DNA of 64,000 nucleotides from Streptomyces sp. NBC_00708. GTDB lineage: Bacteria > Actinomycetota > Actinomycetes > Streptomycetales > Streptomycetaceae. Position 1 is the stretch's first letter. The number at the start of each line of letters is the position of its first letter. Under the pieces are notes generated by a model. The model did no database searches, was not told the origin of the DNA, and saw nothing but the letters and a program-made list of their open reading frames with translations. The translations under genes and the position numbers were made by a program. The stretch is from NCBI GenBank assembly GCA_036226585.1, contig CP108997.1:744001-808000 (forward strand). The letters run 5' to 3'. Shown here in pieces: positions 53,428-63,046 of this stretch.

Positions 53428-56235
53428 GTGTCGATATCACGTAGAACGTTCAGCAGCGCCCTCGGCGGCAGTGTGCTGGCCATCGGTCTGACCCAGGGCA
53501 CCGCGGTCGCCGGTCCCGCCTCGGCGCAGGCCGGCACCGGGTCCCGGACGGCCGCCGCGGCCGACGACCCGTACACCCAGGCCTTCCTCACGCAGTACGG
53601 CAAGATCAAGGACGCCGCCAACGGCTACTTCAGCCCCGACGGTCTCCCGTACCACTCGGTCGAGACCCTGATGGTCGAGGCGCCGGACCACGGCCACCAG
53701 ACGACGTCGGAGGCCGTCAGCTTCTGGATGTGGCTGGAGGCGGCCTACGGCCGGGTGACGGGTGACTGGGCGCCGTTCAACGCGGCCTGGGCGGTGGCGG
53801 AGAAGACCATCATCCCGCAGCACGCCGACCAGTCCACCAGCGATTCGTACAACCCCTCGGCGCCCGCCACCTACGCCCCCGAGCACCCGCTGCCGAGCGG
53901 CTACCCCTCCGCGCTGGACGGCACGGTGCCGGTGGGCACCGACCCGCTGTCGGCCGAACTCGCCTCGTCCTACGGGACGATGGACGTCTACGGCATGCAC
54001 TGGCTGATGGACCTGGACAATGTCTACGGCTACGGCAACAAGCCGGGCACCGGGGGCGAGTCGGGGCCGGGCACCGGCGCCTCCTTCATCAACACCTATC
54101 AGCGCGGTGCGCAGGAGTCGGTGTGGGAGACCGTCCCGCAGCCGACCACCGACCTCTTCAAGTACGGCGGCCCCAACGGGTATCTCGACCTGTTCGTCAA
54201 GGACTCCAGCTACGCCAAGCAGTGGAAGTACACCAACGCGCCGGACGCCGACGCCCGCGCGGTGCAGGCGGCCTACTGGGCGTACCGCTGGGCCGCCGAG
54301 CAGGGCAAGGAGAGCCAGGTCGCGGCATCGGTGGCGAAGGCCGCCAAGATGGGCGACTACCTCCGCTACGCCATGTTCGACAAGTACTTCAAGCGCATCG
54401 GCGACTGCACCGACCCCAACTCCTGCCCGGCCGCATCGGGCCGGGACTCCCAGCACTACCTGCTGTCGTGGTACTACGCCTGGGGCGGGGCCGCCGCGGG
54501 CAGCGGCGGCGGCTGGGCCTGGCGCATCGGTGACGGCGCCTCGCACCAGGGCTACCAGAACCCGCTGGCCGCCTGGGCGCTGTCCAACGTGCCCTCGCTC
54601 ACCCCCAAGTCCGCGACGGCCAGGTCGGACTGGTCCAAGAGCCTGACCCGGCAGCTGGAGTTCCTGACCTGGCTCCAGTCCAGCGAGGGCGCTCTCGCGG
54701 GCGGCTGCACCAACAGCTGGGAGGGCAGCTACAGCGCGCCCCCGGCCGGCACGCCCACCTTCTACGGGATGGCGTACGACTGGCAGCCGGTGTACCACGA
54801 CCCGGCGAGCAACAACTGGTTCGGCTTCCAGGCGTGGGGCATGGAGCGCGTCGCCGCGTACTACTACGTGACCGGCAACGCGACCGCCGGGGCCGTCCTC
54901 TCGAAGTGGGTCGCCTGGGCGTCGAGCGAGACGACCATCGGTGCCGACGGCAGCTTCCGCTTCCCCTCCACGCTGAACTGGACGGGCGAGCCGGACACCT
55001 GGAACGCCACCTCGCCCGGGGACAACTCCGGTCTGCACGTCTCGGTCGTGGACTACGCCAACGACGTCGGCGTGGGCGCCGCGTACGTCAAGACGCTCAC
55101 CTACTACGCCGCCAAGTCGGGTGACGAGGACGCGGCGGCGCTGGCGAAGGCGCTGCTGGACGCGATGGCGACGAACACCACGGACAAGGGCATCTCGGTG
55201 CCGGAGACCCGGCTGGACTACAACCGGTTCGACGACGAGGTGTACATCCCCTCCGGCTGGTCGGGCACCATGCCCAACGGCGACCCGGTCCGGCCCGGTT
55301 CGACCTTCATCGGCATCCGCAGCTGGTACAAGGACGACCCGGACTGGCCCAAGGTGGAGGCGTACCTGGACGGCGGTGACGCGCCCGTCTTCACGTACCA
55401 CCGCTTCTGGGCGCAGGCGGCGCTCGCCCTGGCCTTCGCGATCTACGCGGAGCTGCTGGTGGAGGGCGGCGGCGGTGAGCCGGGCGGCGACACCGAGCCG
55501 CCGACCGCGCCGGCGGGTCTCACGGTGAGCGCGACCACCAAGGACAGCGTCTCGCTCTCCTGGTCGGCGTCCACCGACAACGTCGCGGTGACCGGCTACG
55601 ACGTGTACCGCAACGGTGTGCTGGCGGGCAACGCGACCGGGCGGACGTTCACCGACACCGGGCTCGCCGCCGCCACCGAGTACACCTACGCGGTCGCGGC
55701 GCGGGACGCGGGCGGCAACACCTCGGCACTGTCCGACGCGGTGCTCGCCACCACCAAGTCCGGCGGCTCGACCGGCACCGGCGCGGTGAAGGTCCAGTAC
55801 AAGAACACCGACTCCTCCGCGAGCGACAACCAGATCCGGCTGGGTCTCCAGCTGGTGAACACCGGCAGCGCACCCGTCGACCTGTCGACGGTGAAGGTCC
55901 GGTACTGGTTCACGGCGGACGGCGGGCCGAGCACCTTCGGCACGTACTGCGACTACGCGGCGCTCGGCTCCTCCACCGTCACGCACACGGTGGCCGCCGT
56001 CTCCAGTCCGAAGACCGGCGCCGACCGCTACCTGGAGGTCGGCTTCACCGGTGGCGCGGGCACCCTCGCCGCCGGCGCGTCCACCGGTGAGATCCAGCTG
56101 CGGCTCAACAAGAGCGACTGGTCGAACTTCGACGAGAGCAACGACTACAGCCGGGCCACCAACACCTCCTACGCGGACTCCACCAAGGTCGGCGCCTATG
56201 TCGCCGGCGCACTGGCCTGGGGAGTCGAGCCGTAA
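53428..56235 (+). CDS. Cellobiohydrolase, GH48 with Fn3 and CBM3
   Basis: The 935-residue exported exocellulase has a twin-arginine-type signal ([12 protein letters not shown], Arg5-Arg6). A GH48 barrel (about 45-685) follows with [16 protein letters not shown], carrying Glu84 and Glu95, which by spacing correspond to Glu44 and Glu55 of Cel48F. After it come a fibronectin III domain (about 690-780) and CBM3 (about 785-935). GH48 enzymes process cellulose from reducing ends and are key to crystalline cellulose breakdown. The GTG at 53428 has a GGAGGA site. Expression probably depends on the promoter before the xylanase, since no promoter or CebR box is visible in the gap. Confidence 0.94.
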   Translation: MSISRRTFSSALGGSVLAIGLTQGTAVAGPASAQAGTGSRTAAAADDPYTQAFLTQYGKIKDAANGYFSPDGLPYHSVETLMVEAPDHGHQTTSEAVSFWMWLEAAYGRVTGDWAPFNAAWAVAEKTIIPQHADQSTSDSYNPSAPATYAPEHPLPSGYPSALDGTVPVGTDPLSAELASSYGTMDVYGMHWLMDLDNVYGYGNKPGTGGESGPGTGASFINTYQRGAQESVWETVPQPTTDLFKYGGPNGYLDLFVKDSSYAKQWKYTNAPDADARAVQAAYWAYRWAAEQGKESQVAASVAKAAKMGDYLRYAMFDKYFKRIGDCTDPNSCPAASGRDSQHYLLSWYYAWGGAAAGSGGGWAWRIGDGASHQGYQNPLAAWALSNVPSLTPKSATARSDWSKSLTRQLEFLTWLQSSEGALAGGCTNSWEGSYSAPPAGTPTFYGMAYDWQPVYHDPASNNWFGFQAWGMERVAAYYYVTGNATAGAVLSKWVAWASSETTIGADGSFRFPSTLNWTGEPDTWNATSPGDNSGLHVSVVDYANDVGVGAAYVKTLTYYAAKSGDEDAAALAKALLDAMATNTTDKGISVPETRLDYNRFDDEVYIPSGWSGTMPNGDPVRPGSTFIGIRSWYKDDPDWPKVEAYLDGGDAPVFTYHRFWAQAALALAFAIYAELLVEGGGGEPGGDTEPPTAPAGLTVSATTKDSVSLSWSASTDNVAVTGYDVYRNGVLAGNATGRTFTDTGLAAATEYTYAVAARDAGGNTSALSDAVLATTKSGGSTGTGAVKVQYKNTDSSASDNQIRLGLQLVNTGSAPVDLSTVKVRYWFTADGGPSTFGTYCDYAALGSSTVTHTVAAVSSPKTGADRYLEVGFTGGAGTLAAGASTGEIQLRLNKSDWSNFDESNDYSRATNTSYADSTKVGAYVAGALAWGVEP
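55787..56220 (+). repeat. CBM3 coding repeat, copy in GH48 gene
   Basis: The CBM3 coding segment of the GH48 gene is highly similar at DNA level to the one in the GH6 gene (58087-58510). For example, GTCCAGTACAAGAACA and CAGCTGCGGCT blocks are shared. The xylanase CBM3 (about 52859-53295) is a more distant relative. Recent duplication or gene conversion between adjacent genes is likely. Confidence 0.8.
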
Positions 56236-56256
56236 CAGGGCGGTCGGCACCACCCC

Positions 56257-56280
56257 GTGACCGGCCGGAGGGCCGGTCAC
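56257..56280 (+). terminator. Hairpin after the GH48 gene
   Basis: A perfect 10-bp stem GTGACCGGCC/GGCCGGTCAC (56257-56266 with 56271-56280) has a GGAG loop, 21 bases after the stop. Confidence 0.75.
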
Positions 56281-56290
56281 CCCACCCACT

Positions 56291-56335
56291 CCCGATGGCG
56301 GGTCACACACTCACCCCGCTGAGCCCGCCATCGGG
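56291..56335 (+). terminator. Second inverted repeat in the GH48-GH6 gap
   Basis: CCCGATGGCGGG (56291-56302) pairs perfectly with CCCGCCATCGGG (56324-56335), with a 21-base loop. It may be a tandem terminator or an mRNA-stabilising element. Confidence 0.6.
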
Positions 56336-56401
56336 CCGCACCCCCCATGTACCCGTCTGCGGGGAGTTTCCGCAGGCGTACGAGAGGAGCACGGAGCCGC
56401 A

Positions 56402-58528
56402 ATGAGTACCAGAGGCACCATCAAGAACCGGCTGCGCAGGAGGCTGGCCGCAGCCTCCGCACTGGCCATGGGCGCGGCCCTGGCGGTGGCCGTCCCCACC
56501 ACCGCCGACGCCGCGGCGGCCCGGGTCGACAACCCCTATGTGGGCGCCAAGGCATACGTGAACCCGGACTGGTCCGCCAAGGCGGCGGCAGAGCCGGGCG
56601 GTTCGGCCATCGCCGACACGCCGGCCTTCGTCTGGATGGACCGCATCGCGGCCATCGGCGGGACGCCGGGGGCGATGAGCCTGCGCGAGCACCTGGACAC
56701 CGCCCTCGACCAGGGCGCGAACCTCTTCCAGGTCGTCATCTACGACCTGCCGGGACGCGACTGTGCCGCCCTGGCGTCCAACGGCGAGCTCGGCCCCACG
56801 GAGCTCGACCGCTACAAGGACGAGTACATCGACCCGATCTCCGACATCCTCGCCGACCCGGCGTACGCGAACCTGCGCATCGTCACGATCATCGAGCCCG
56901 ACTCGCTGCCCAACATCGTCACCAACGCGGGCGGTACGGCCGGTTCGACCGATGCCTGCGCCACGATGAAGGCGAACGGCAACTACGAGAAGGGCATCGG
57001 CTACGCCCTGCACACCCTGGGCGCCATCCCCAACGTCTACAACTACGTGGACGCGGCGCACCACGGCTGGCTGGGCTGGGACAGCAACATGGTCCCGGCC
57101 GGGGTCGAGTTCAAGAAGGCCGCGACGTCCGAGGGCGCCACCGTCGACGACGTCGCCGGCTTCATCGTGAACACGGCCAACTACTCGGCCCTCAAGGAGC
57201 CGAACTTCAAGGTCACCGACTCGGTGAACGGCACCACCGTGCGCCAGTCCAAGTGGGTCGACTGGAACTACTACGTCGACGAGCTGTCGTTCGCCCAGGC
57301 GCTGCGCACCCAGCTGGTGGGCCAGGGCTTCAACTCGAACATCGGCATGCTGATCGACACCGCCCGCAACGGCTGGGGCGGCGACGACCGGCCCACCTCC
57401 GCCGGCCCGCTGACCAGCGTGGACGACTACGTCAACGGCGGCCGCGTCGACCGGCGCATCCACGCCGGCAACTGGTGCAACCAGAGCGGTGCCGGCATCG
57501 GTGAGCGTCCCACCACCGCCCCCGAGCCCGGGATCGACGCCTACGTGTGGGCGAAGCCCCCGGGGGAGTCGGACGGAAACAGCCAGCCCGAGGACAATGA
57601 CGAGGGCAAGGGCTTCGACCGGATGTGCGACCCGACGTACGAGGGCAACGGCCGTAACGGCAACAGCATGACGGGCGCGCTGCCGAACTCCCCGCTGGCG
57701 GGTCACTGGTTCTCCGCGCAGTTCCAGGAGCTGGTGCGCAACGCCTACCCGCCGATCGACGGCGGCGGCGAGAACCCCGGCGGTGGCACCGACACCCAGG
57801 CGCCCACCGCGCCCACCGGTCTGACGTCCACGGCGAAGACCAGCAGCAGCGTCTCGCTGTCCTGGTCCGCGTCGAGCGACAACAAGGCGGTGACCGGCTA
57901 CGACGTGTACCGGGGCTCCGCCAAGGTGGGCTCGACCACCACGACCTCGTACACCGACACGGGTCTGTCGGCCTCGACGGCGTACAGCTACACGGTCAAG
58001 GCGAAGGACGCGGCCGGTAACGTCTCGGCGGCCTCCTCGGCCCTCTCCGTCACCACCTCCGCGGGGGGTGGCACCGGAACGGGCTCGCTGAAGGTCCAGT
58101 ACAAGAACAACGACTCCTCCGCGACCGACAACCAGATCCGGTTCGGTCTCCAGCTGGTCAACACCGGCAGCACGGCGGTGGACCTGTCCACGGTGAAGCT
58201 GCGCTACTGGTTCACCCCCGAGTCCGGCTCCTCCACCTTCGGCACCTCGTGCGACTACGCGGTCCTGGGCTGCGGGAAGCTGAGCCTGGCGGTGAAGACG
58301 AACGGTTCGTCGGCGGGTGCCAGCCACTACCTGGAGGTCTCCTTCGGCAGCGGCAGCCTCGCGGCCGGCGCCTCCACCGGTGAGATGCAGCTGCGGCTGA
58401 ACAAGAGCGACTGGTCCAACTTCAACGAGGCGGACGACTACAGCTACGGCACGGGCACCTCGTTCGCCGACGCTTCGAAGGTCGGCGTGTACACGGCAGG
58501 TGCGCTCTCCTGGGGTACCGCTCCCTGA
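56402..58528 (+). CDS. Cellobiohydrolase, GH6 with Fn3 and CBM3
   Basis: This 708-residue exported exocellulase has a Sec signal (about 1-38), a GH6 barrel (about 45-455), a Gly/Thr-rich linker, an Fn3 domain (about 470-555) and CBM3 (about 562-708). YDLPGRDCAAL (Asp120) and IIEPDSLPN (Asp167, catalytic acid position) are the family signatures, as in Cel6B. It attacks cellulose from the non-reducing end and complements the GH48 enzyme next to it. GAGAGGAG precedes the ATG. No CebR box is visible in its upstream gap, so it may depend on read-through. Confidence 0.94.
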   Translation: MSTRGTIKNRLRRRLAAASALAMGAALAVAVPTTADAAAARVDNPYVGAKAYVNPDWSAKAAAEPGGSAIADTPAFVWMDRIAAIGGTPGAMSLREHLDTALDQGANLFQVVIYDLPGRDCAALASNGELGPTELDRYKDEYIDPISDILADPAYANLRIVTIIEPDSLPNIVTNAGGTAGSTDACATMKANGNYEKGIGYALHTLGAIPNVYNYVDAAHHGWLGWDSNMVPAGVEFKKAATSEGATVDDVAGFIVNTANYSALKEPNFKVTDSVNGTTVRQSKWVDWNYYVDELSFAQALRTQLVGQGFNSNIGMLIDTARNGWGGDDRPTSAGPLTSVDDYVNGGRVDRRIHAGNWCNQSGAGIGERPTTAPEPGIDAYVWAKPPGESDGNSQPEDNDEGKGFDRMCDPTYEGNGRNGNSMTGALPNSPLAGHWFSAQFQELVRNAYPPIDGGGENPGGGTDTQAPTAPTGLTSTAKTSSSVSLSWSASSDNKAVTGYDVYRGSAKVGSTTTTSYTDTGLSASTAYSYTVKAKDAAGNVSAASSALSVTTSAGGGTGTGSLKVQYKNNDSSATDNQIRFGLQLVNTGSTAVDLSTVKLRYWFTPESGSSTFGTSCDYAVLGCGKLSLAVKTNGSSAGASHYLEVSFGSGSLAAGASTGEMQLRLNKSDWSNFNEADDYSYGTGTSFADASKVGVYTAGALSWGTAP
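58087..58510 (+). repeat. CBM3 coding repeat, copy in GH6 gene
   Basis: Partner of the 55787-56220 segment, with long identical DNA blocks over the whole CBM3. The preceding Fn3 domains are also related, though less so. Confidence 0.8.
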
Positions 58529-58557
58529 AACACCCGCCGGATGATCCGGTGACCGCG

Positions 58558-58589
58558 TCCGGCCCCGCCACCTGTGTGGCGGGGCCGGA
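58558..58589 (+). terminator. Hairpin terminator after the GH6 gene
   Basis: A perfect 14-bp stem (58558-58571 with 58576-58589) closes a CTGT loop. It ends the cellulase cluster. Confidence 0.88.
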
Positions 58590-58720
58590 CCGCTTTCCCG
58601 TACAGCGACCGAGCCTCTTTACGTACAGATGAGCGACGGGTTTTTGTTATGGTCCCCGCCGGGCCGCATCTCCCAGGTGTGCGTGAAGCCAGAACAGGAC
58701 TCCGGAAGAGTGAGCACAGC

Positions 58721-60322
58721 ATGGGCCAGGACCGCGAACGGGCGTTGATCAAGGCGGCGAGAGCCGGGGACGCCCGCGCCAAGGACCAACTTGTCGCGTC
58801 CTGTCTGCCGCTGCTCTACAACATCGTCGGGCGCGCGCTGAACGGGCACGCGGACGTGGACGACGTCGTGCAGGAGACGGTCCTGCGCATGCTGCGGGCA
58901 CTGCCCGGCCTGCGGCACCCGGAGAGCTTCCGCTCCTGGCTGGTGGCCATCGCGATGAACGAGATACGCGGGCACTGGCGCGACCGGCAGACCGCGGCGA
59001 TACCCGTGGAACCCATGACACACGGCCAGGACCGGGTCGACCCGGCTGCCGACTTCGTCGACGTGACCATCCTGCGGCTCGGTCTTTCGGGGCAGCGCCG
59101 GCAGGTCGCGGAGGCGACCCGGTGGGTGGACGAGGACGACCGGGCGCTGCTCTCGCTGTGGTGGCTGGAGGCGGCGGGCGAGCTGACGCGGGCCGAGGTG
59201 GCCGCCGCGATGAACCTGTCCCCCGAGCACACCGCCGTACGCGTGCAGCGGATGAAGGCGCAGCTGGACACCGCCCGGGTGGTGGTGGGTGCGCTGGCCG
59301 CGCAGCCGAGGTGCGTGCTCCTCGACGACATCCTCATCGGATGGGACGGGGCGCCCTCGCCGCTGTGGCGCAAGCGCATCGCACGGCACGCGCGCGGCTG
59401 CACCGTCTGCTCGGGCTTCGGCTCGGGGCTCGTCCCGGCCGAGGGGCTGCTGGTGGGGCTGGCGCTGGTGCCGCTCGCGGCCGTCGCGGCGGGCCGGGCG
59501 CCGCGGCTGACCGAGGTCGCCGCCACAACGCCCCTGTCCGCGTCCGGCCACCCCGGCCGGGCGGCGCTGCGGCGGGACCAGGCGCAGCGCCGCCGCCGGC
59601 GCAACGCCGTAGTGGCGTCCGTCATCGCGGTGGGCGTCCTGGGCACCGGCGGCGCCGTCGTCCATCTGTCGACGGGTGACAGCGACGACGAGGTCTCCGT
59701 CGCGACCGCCCCCGAGGCCTCCGGTCCCCCCACCGCCGCCGCGTCGGGCGACACGTCCGGCTCGCCGACGCCGTCCGCCTCCCCCTCGCACTCCGCAGGC
59801 AGGAGCGCGAGCCCGAAGGCCACGGAGACGAAGGCCGCCCCGAAGCCGAAGAAGACCGCGCCCGCGAGCAAGCACCCGTCGGCCCCGAAGTCGGCCCCGG
59901 CGACCCGGCCGGCCCCGGCACAGCCCACGCCGAGCGCGTCGTCGGACGCGGACCAGGTCCTGGCGCTCGTCAACACCGAGCGGGCCAAGGAGGGCTGCGG
60001 TCCGGTGACCGGCAACGATCAGCTGACGACCGCCGCGCAGCGGCACTCCGGGGACATGGCCGCGCACGACTACTTCTCGCACACCTCGCAGGACGGGTCG
60101 GGTCCGGGCGAGCGGATCACGGCCGCCGGCTACCGGTGGAGCACGTACGGCGAGAACATCGCCAAGGGCCAGCGCACGCCCGCCGACGTCATGAACTCCT
60201 GGATGAACAGCCCCGGCCACCGGGCGAACATCCTGAACTGCTCCTTCAAGGAACTGGGCGTGGGCATCCAGGACAGCCCCGGCGGCATCGTCTGGACACA
60301 GGACTTCGGCGCGGCCATGTGA
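58721..60322 (+). CDS. ECF-type sigma factor fused to a membrane segment and extracellular CAP domain
   Basis: The 533 residues contain, in order: sigma-70 region 2 (about 15-85; LNGHADVDDVVQETVLRML), region 4 (about 135-190; RAEVAAAMNLSPEHTAVRV), a short HxxxCxxC zinc motif (RHARGCTVCSG, near 222-229) like those of anti-sigma factors, and a hydrophobic segment behind a poly-Arg stretch (about 290-320). A Ser/Pro/Ala/Lys-rich spacer (about 325-405) and a C-terminal CAP/SCP-like domain (about 410-533; HSGDMAAHDYFSHTS, GENIAKGQ, WMNSPGHRANIL) follow. The sigma part would be cytoplasmic and the CAP domain outside. This could allow membrane-held sigma activity released by proteolysis (inference). 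ATG 58721 is the best start. Confidence 0.9.
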   Translation: MGQDRERALIKAARAGDARAKDQLVASCLPLLYNIVGRALNGHADVDDVVQETVLRMLRALPGLRHPESFRSWLVAIAMNEIRGHWRDRQTAAIPVEPMTHGQDRVDPAADFVDVTILRLGLSGQRRQVAEATRWVDEDDRALLSLWWLEAAGELTRAEVAAAMNLSPEHTAVRVQRMKAQLDTARVVVGALAAQPRCVLLDDILIGWDGAPSPLWRKRIARHARGCTVCSGFGSGLVPAEGLLVGLALVPLAAVAAGRAPRLTEVAATTPLSASGHPGRAALRRDQAQRRRRRNAVVASVIAVGVLGTGGAVVHLSTGDSDDEVSVATAPEASGPPTAAASGDTSGSPTPSASPSHSAGRSASPKATETKAAPKPKKTAPASKHPSAPKSAPATRPAPAQPTPSASSDADQVLALVNTERAKEGCGPVTGNDQLTTAAQRHSGDMAAHDYFSHTSQDGSGPGERITAAGYRWSTYGENIAKGQRTPADVMNSWMNSPGHRANILNCSFKELGVGIQDSPGGIVWTQDFGAAM

Positions 60323-60468
60323 GGGAACGGCCATGCGAGGGGCCGTCCGGCTTCCCGTCCTGAGTGCGGGGTACATGTCACAGCGGGCTACGATCGACCG
60401 CCGGGAAGGAGCTGACGGTCCGCACGGCGATGCAATGACCCGCTGATCCCGCACACCGGGGAGACACC

Positions 60469-61182
60469 GTGTTCTACTACGTCCTCAAGTACGTCGTTCT
60501 CGGGCCGGTGCTGCGGCTGCTGTTCCGGCCGGTCATCGAGGGTGCGGAGCACATTCCGGACGACGGCGCCGCGATCGTCGCCGGCAATCACCTGTCGTTC
60601 TCCGACCACTTCCTGATGCCCGCGATCATCAAGCGGCGCATCACCTTCCTCGCCAAGGCCGAGTACTTCACCGGCCCGGGGCTGAAGGGCCGGCTGACCG
60701 CCGCCTTCTTCCGCAGCGCCGGCCAGATCCCGGTGGACCGGTCGGGCAAGGAGGCCGGGCAGGCCGCGATCCGCGAGGGCCTCGGCGTGCTGGGGCGGGG
60801 CGAGCTGCTGGGCATCTACCCGGAGGGAACCCGCTCGCACGACGGGCGGCTCTACAAGGGCAAGGTCGGGGTCGCGGTCATGGCCGTCCGGGCGCAGGTG
60901 CCGGTGGTGCCGTGCGCCATGGTCGGCACCTTCGAGATCCAGCCGCCCGGCAGGCGGCTCCCCCGCATCAAGCCGGTCACCATCCGCTTCGGTGAACCAC
61001 TGGACTTCTCGCGCTACGAGGGCCTGGAGAACGAGAAGGCGGCCATCCGCGCGGTGACCGACGAGATCATGTACGCGATCCTGCGCCTCTCCGGTCAGGA
61101 GTACGTCGACGAGTACGCCGTGAAGGTCAAGCAGGCGGCCGAGGAGAAGCAGCCGGGCCGGTTCCCGAAACTGCGACGCTGA
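60469..61182 (+). CDS. plsC: 1-acyl-sn-glycerol-3-phosphate acyltransferase (PlsC-like)
   Basis: This 237-residue acyltransferase has the catalytic NHLSFSDH (NHxxxxD) motif, a phosphate-binding YPEGTRS motif and a central VPVVPCAMVGT segment. It transfers an acyl group to lysophosphatidate in phospholipid synthesis. The first residues form a short hydrophobic membrane-associating helix. GTG 60469 is used as the start, with a GGGGAGA site upstream. Several paralogues are usual in Streptomyces. Confidence 0.92.
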   Translation: MFYYVLKYVVLGPVLRLLFRPVIEGAEHIPDDGAAIVAGNHLSFSDHFLMPAIIKRRITFLAKAEYFTGPGLKGRLTAAFFRSAGQIPVDRSGKEAGQAAIREGLGVLGRGELLGIYPEGTRSHDGRLYKGKVGVAVMAVRAQVPVVPCAMVGTFEIQPPGRRLPRIKPVTIRFGEPLDFSRYEGLENEKAAIRAVTDEIMYAILRLSGQEYVDEYAVKVKQAAEEKQPGRFPKLRR

Positions 61183-61246
61183 GAGCGGATTCGCGAGCGG
61201 TGAAACTGCCTGGTCAGCGACGTGTGCCCGCCCTAGCGTGCGGAGC

Positions 61247-62296
61247 GTGAACAAAGGACACGCATGGGTACTGGGAGCGACGGGACAGATAGGGCGGGCC
61301 GCCGTGCGCGCGCTGTCGAAGGACGGCTGGGAGGTGACGGCGGCCTCGCGCGGCGGTGGCCGTGACGAGACGTGGGACGAGGGGGTCCGGGCGGTCGCCC
61401 TGGACCGCGACGAGGAGGGCGCGCTCGCGGCGGCGCTCGGCCCCGGATGCGACGTCCTGGTGGACATGGTGGCGTACGGGCGGCAGCACGCCCGGCAGCT
61501 GACCGCTCTCGCGGACCGGATCGGTTCGGCGGTGGTGGTCTCCAGCGGCGCGGTGTACGAGGACGAGAAGGGTCACAGCTTCGACACGCAGGGCGAGCCG
61601 GGCGGGGCGCCCCGCTATCCGGTGCCGATCCCGGAGTCGCTGGGCACCGTGGCGCCGGGCGAGGACACCTACGCGACGCGCAAGATCCAGCTGGAACGCG
61701 ATCTCCTCGCGGCCGGGGACGCACTGCCCACCACGCTGCTGCGGGCGGGCGCGGTGCACGGCCCGCACTGCCGGTCACCGCGTGAGCTGTACTTCGTCAA
61801 GCGGGCGCTGGACGGCCGGACCCGCCGCGTACTGGCGTACGGCGGGGCGTCGCGCTTCCACCCGGTCCACTCGGCGAACATGGCCGAGCTGATCCGGCTG
61901 GCCGCCGCCCGGCCCGGTTCCCGGGTGCTGAACGCCGCCGATCCGCAGGCGCCGACGGTCGCGGAGATCGGCGAGGCGGTGGACGCGGTGCTGGGCCGGA
62001 GCACGGAAACGGTGCTGATGCCCAGCGAGCCGTCCCCCGAGGACGTCGGCTCGACGCCCTGGAGCGCGCCGCACTCCGTCGTCTTCGACATGTCGGCGGC
62101 CGAGCGGGAACTCGGCTACCGGCCGGTGACGGGGTACGCGGAGTCGCTGCCGGAGACCGTCGAGTGGATCACCGGGCAGCTCGCGGGACGGGACTGGCGG
62201 GACGCGTACCCGGCCATGCTGCGGGCGTACGGCACGAGCCTGTTCGACTACGCGGCGGAGGACGCCTGGCTGGCGGAGCACGACCGGAAGGGGTGA
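61247..62296 (+). CDS. NAD-dependent epimerase/dehydratase family protein
   Basis: The 349 residues open with a Rossmann motif, VLGATGQIGRAAVRAL, typical of extended short-chain dehydrogenase-like enzymes. GAVYEDEKG and a later DTYATRK carry the usual Tyr-x-x-x-Lys-like region (YATRK, Lys present). Substrate binding in SDR-extended enzymes is usually a nucleotide sugar or related compound; this one cannot be named. Two GTG starts are possible (61238 or 61247); the latter is chosen. An ATG shortly after a good AAAGGA is out of frame. Confidence 0.85.
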   Translation: MNKGHAWVLGATGQIGRAAVRALSKDGWEVTAASRGGGRDETWDEGVRAVALDRDEEGALAAALGPGCDVLVDMVAYGRQHARQLTALADRIGSAVVVSSGAVYEDEKGHSFDTQGEPGGAPRYPVPIPESLGTVAPGEDTYATRKIQLERDLLAAGDALPTTLLRAGAVHGPHCRSPRELYFVKRALDGRTRRVLAYGGASRFHPVHSANMAELIRLAAARPGSRVLNAADPQAPTVAEIGEAVDAVLGRSTETVLMPSEPSPEDVGSTPWSAPHSVVFDMSAAERELGYRPVTGYAESLPETVEWITGQLAGRDWRDAYPAMLRAYGTSLFDYAAEDAWLAEHDRKG

Positions 62297-62308
62297 GGCC
62301 GGGCGGGG

Positions 62309-62938
62309 TCAGCCCGCCTTCACCGCGTCCATCGACATCAGCCCGCGCAAGCCGTTCTCCAGGACCTCCGGGCCGGTGTCGCCGAACATGGCGAGCTGGG
62401 CGATGAACCCCTGGGCCGTCGCGATCAGGGCTCTGGCGACGTGCTCGTCGGGCACGTCCGCCCGGAGCACCCCGGCCTCCCGGTACAGCCCGACCAGTTC
62501 GGTCCAGGCCCCGCGCAGCCCGCCGAACGCCTCGGTGAGGGTGGCCGCCAGCCGCTCGCTGCGCAGGGTCTCCGACCACACCTGGATGATCAGCCCCGCG
62601 TACGCCCGGGGTTCCAGCCCCCGCCCCGATTCGAGGTCGTTGCCGAACAGGGACCGCGCCACCCGGCCGATGAGGACGTCCGGGGCGGGGACGGGGGTGT
62701 CCCGCGCCGCGCCCTCGAAGGCCCGGCGCACCCCGTCGACCGCCTCGGTGGCGATGGCCGCGATCAGGTCCTCCTTGCCGCTGAAGTAGCGGTAGACGGC
62801 GCCTGCCGACAGGCCGGCCTCCCTCAGCACATCCTGCATCGAGGTGCCGTGGAAGCCGTCGCGGGCGAAGCAGCGCGCGGCGCCGTCGAGGATCTGCCGG
62901 CGGCGGGCGTCGAGGTGCTCCTGGGATACGCGTGCCAT
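62309..62938 (-). CDS. TetR family transcriptional regulator
   Basis: The 209 residues have a typical TetR DNA-binding domain (about 12-58; GFHGTSMQDVLREAGLSAGAVYRYFSG) and a TetR_C-type ligand domain. It is divergent from the membrane protein that follows. Two copies of a GAAC-TCATTC-containing site lie in the intergenic region, overlapping promoters in both directions. The ATG at 62938 lies about seven bases from the -10, so the transcript is probably leaderless. Confidence 0.92.
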   Translation of the reverse strand: MARVSQEHLDARRRQILDGAARCFARDGFHGTSMQDVLREAGLSAGAVYRYFSGKEDLIAAIATEAVDGVRRAFEGAARDTPVPAPDVLIGRVARSLFGNDLESGRGLEPRAYAGLIIQVWSETLRSERLAATLTEAFGGLRGAWTELVGLYREAGVLRADVPDEHVARALIATAQGFIAQLAMFGDTGPEVLENGLRGLMSMDAVKAG

Positions 62939-62944
62939 GCCCCC

Positions 62945-62973
62945 AAACTAAAACGAACATTCATTCTTGACAA
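62945..62973 (-). promoter_or_regulatory. tetR promoter overlapping operator copy 1 (leaderless)
   Basis: On the minus strand, TTGTCA (62973-62968) and TAGTTT (62950-62945) are 17 bases apart. The 18-base operator-like copy AAAACGAACATTCATTCT (62950-62967) fills the spacer. The start of transcription falls at or near the A of the ATG. Confidence 0.65.
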
Positions 62974-63025
62974 GGAAGCGAGAGCGGGGCGACAGTGGCA
63001 GAGACATAAAACGAACGATCATTCT
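62967..63025 (+). promoter_or_regulatory. Promoter of the 63047 gene with operator copy 2
   Basis: On the plus strand, TTGACA (62967-62972) and GACAGT (62991-62996) are 18 bases apart. A second operator-like copy AAAACGAACGATCATTCT (63008-63025, 16 of 18 bases equal to copy 1) follows just after the expected start. The core GAACGATCATTC is a near-palindrome. Confidence 0.6.
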
Positions 63026-63046
63026 CTTTGAATCGAGGCCTGTGCC

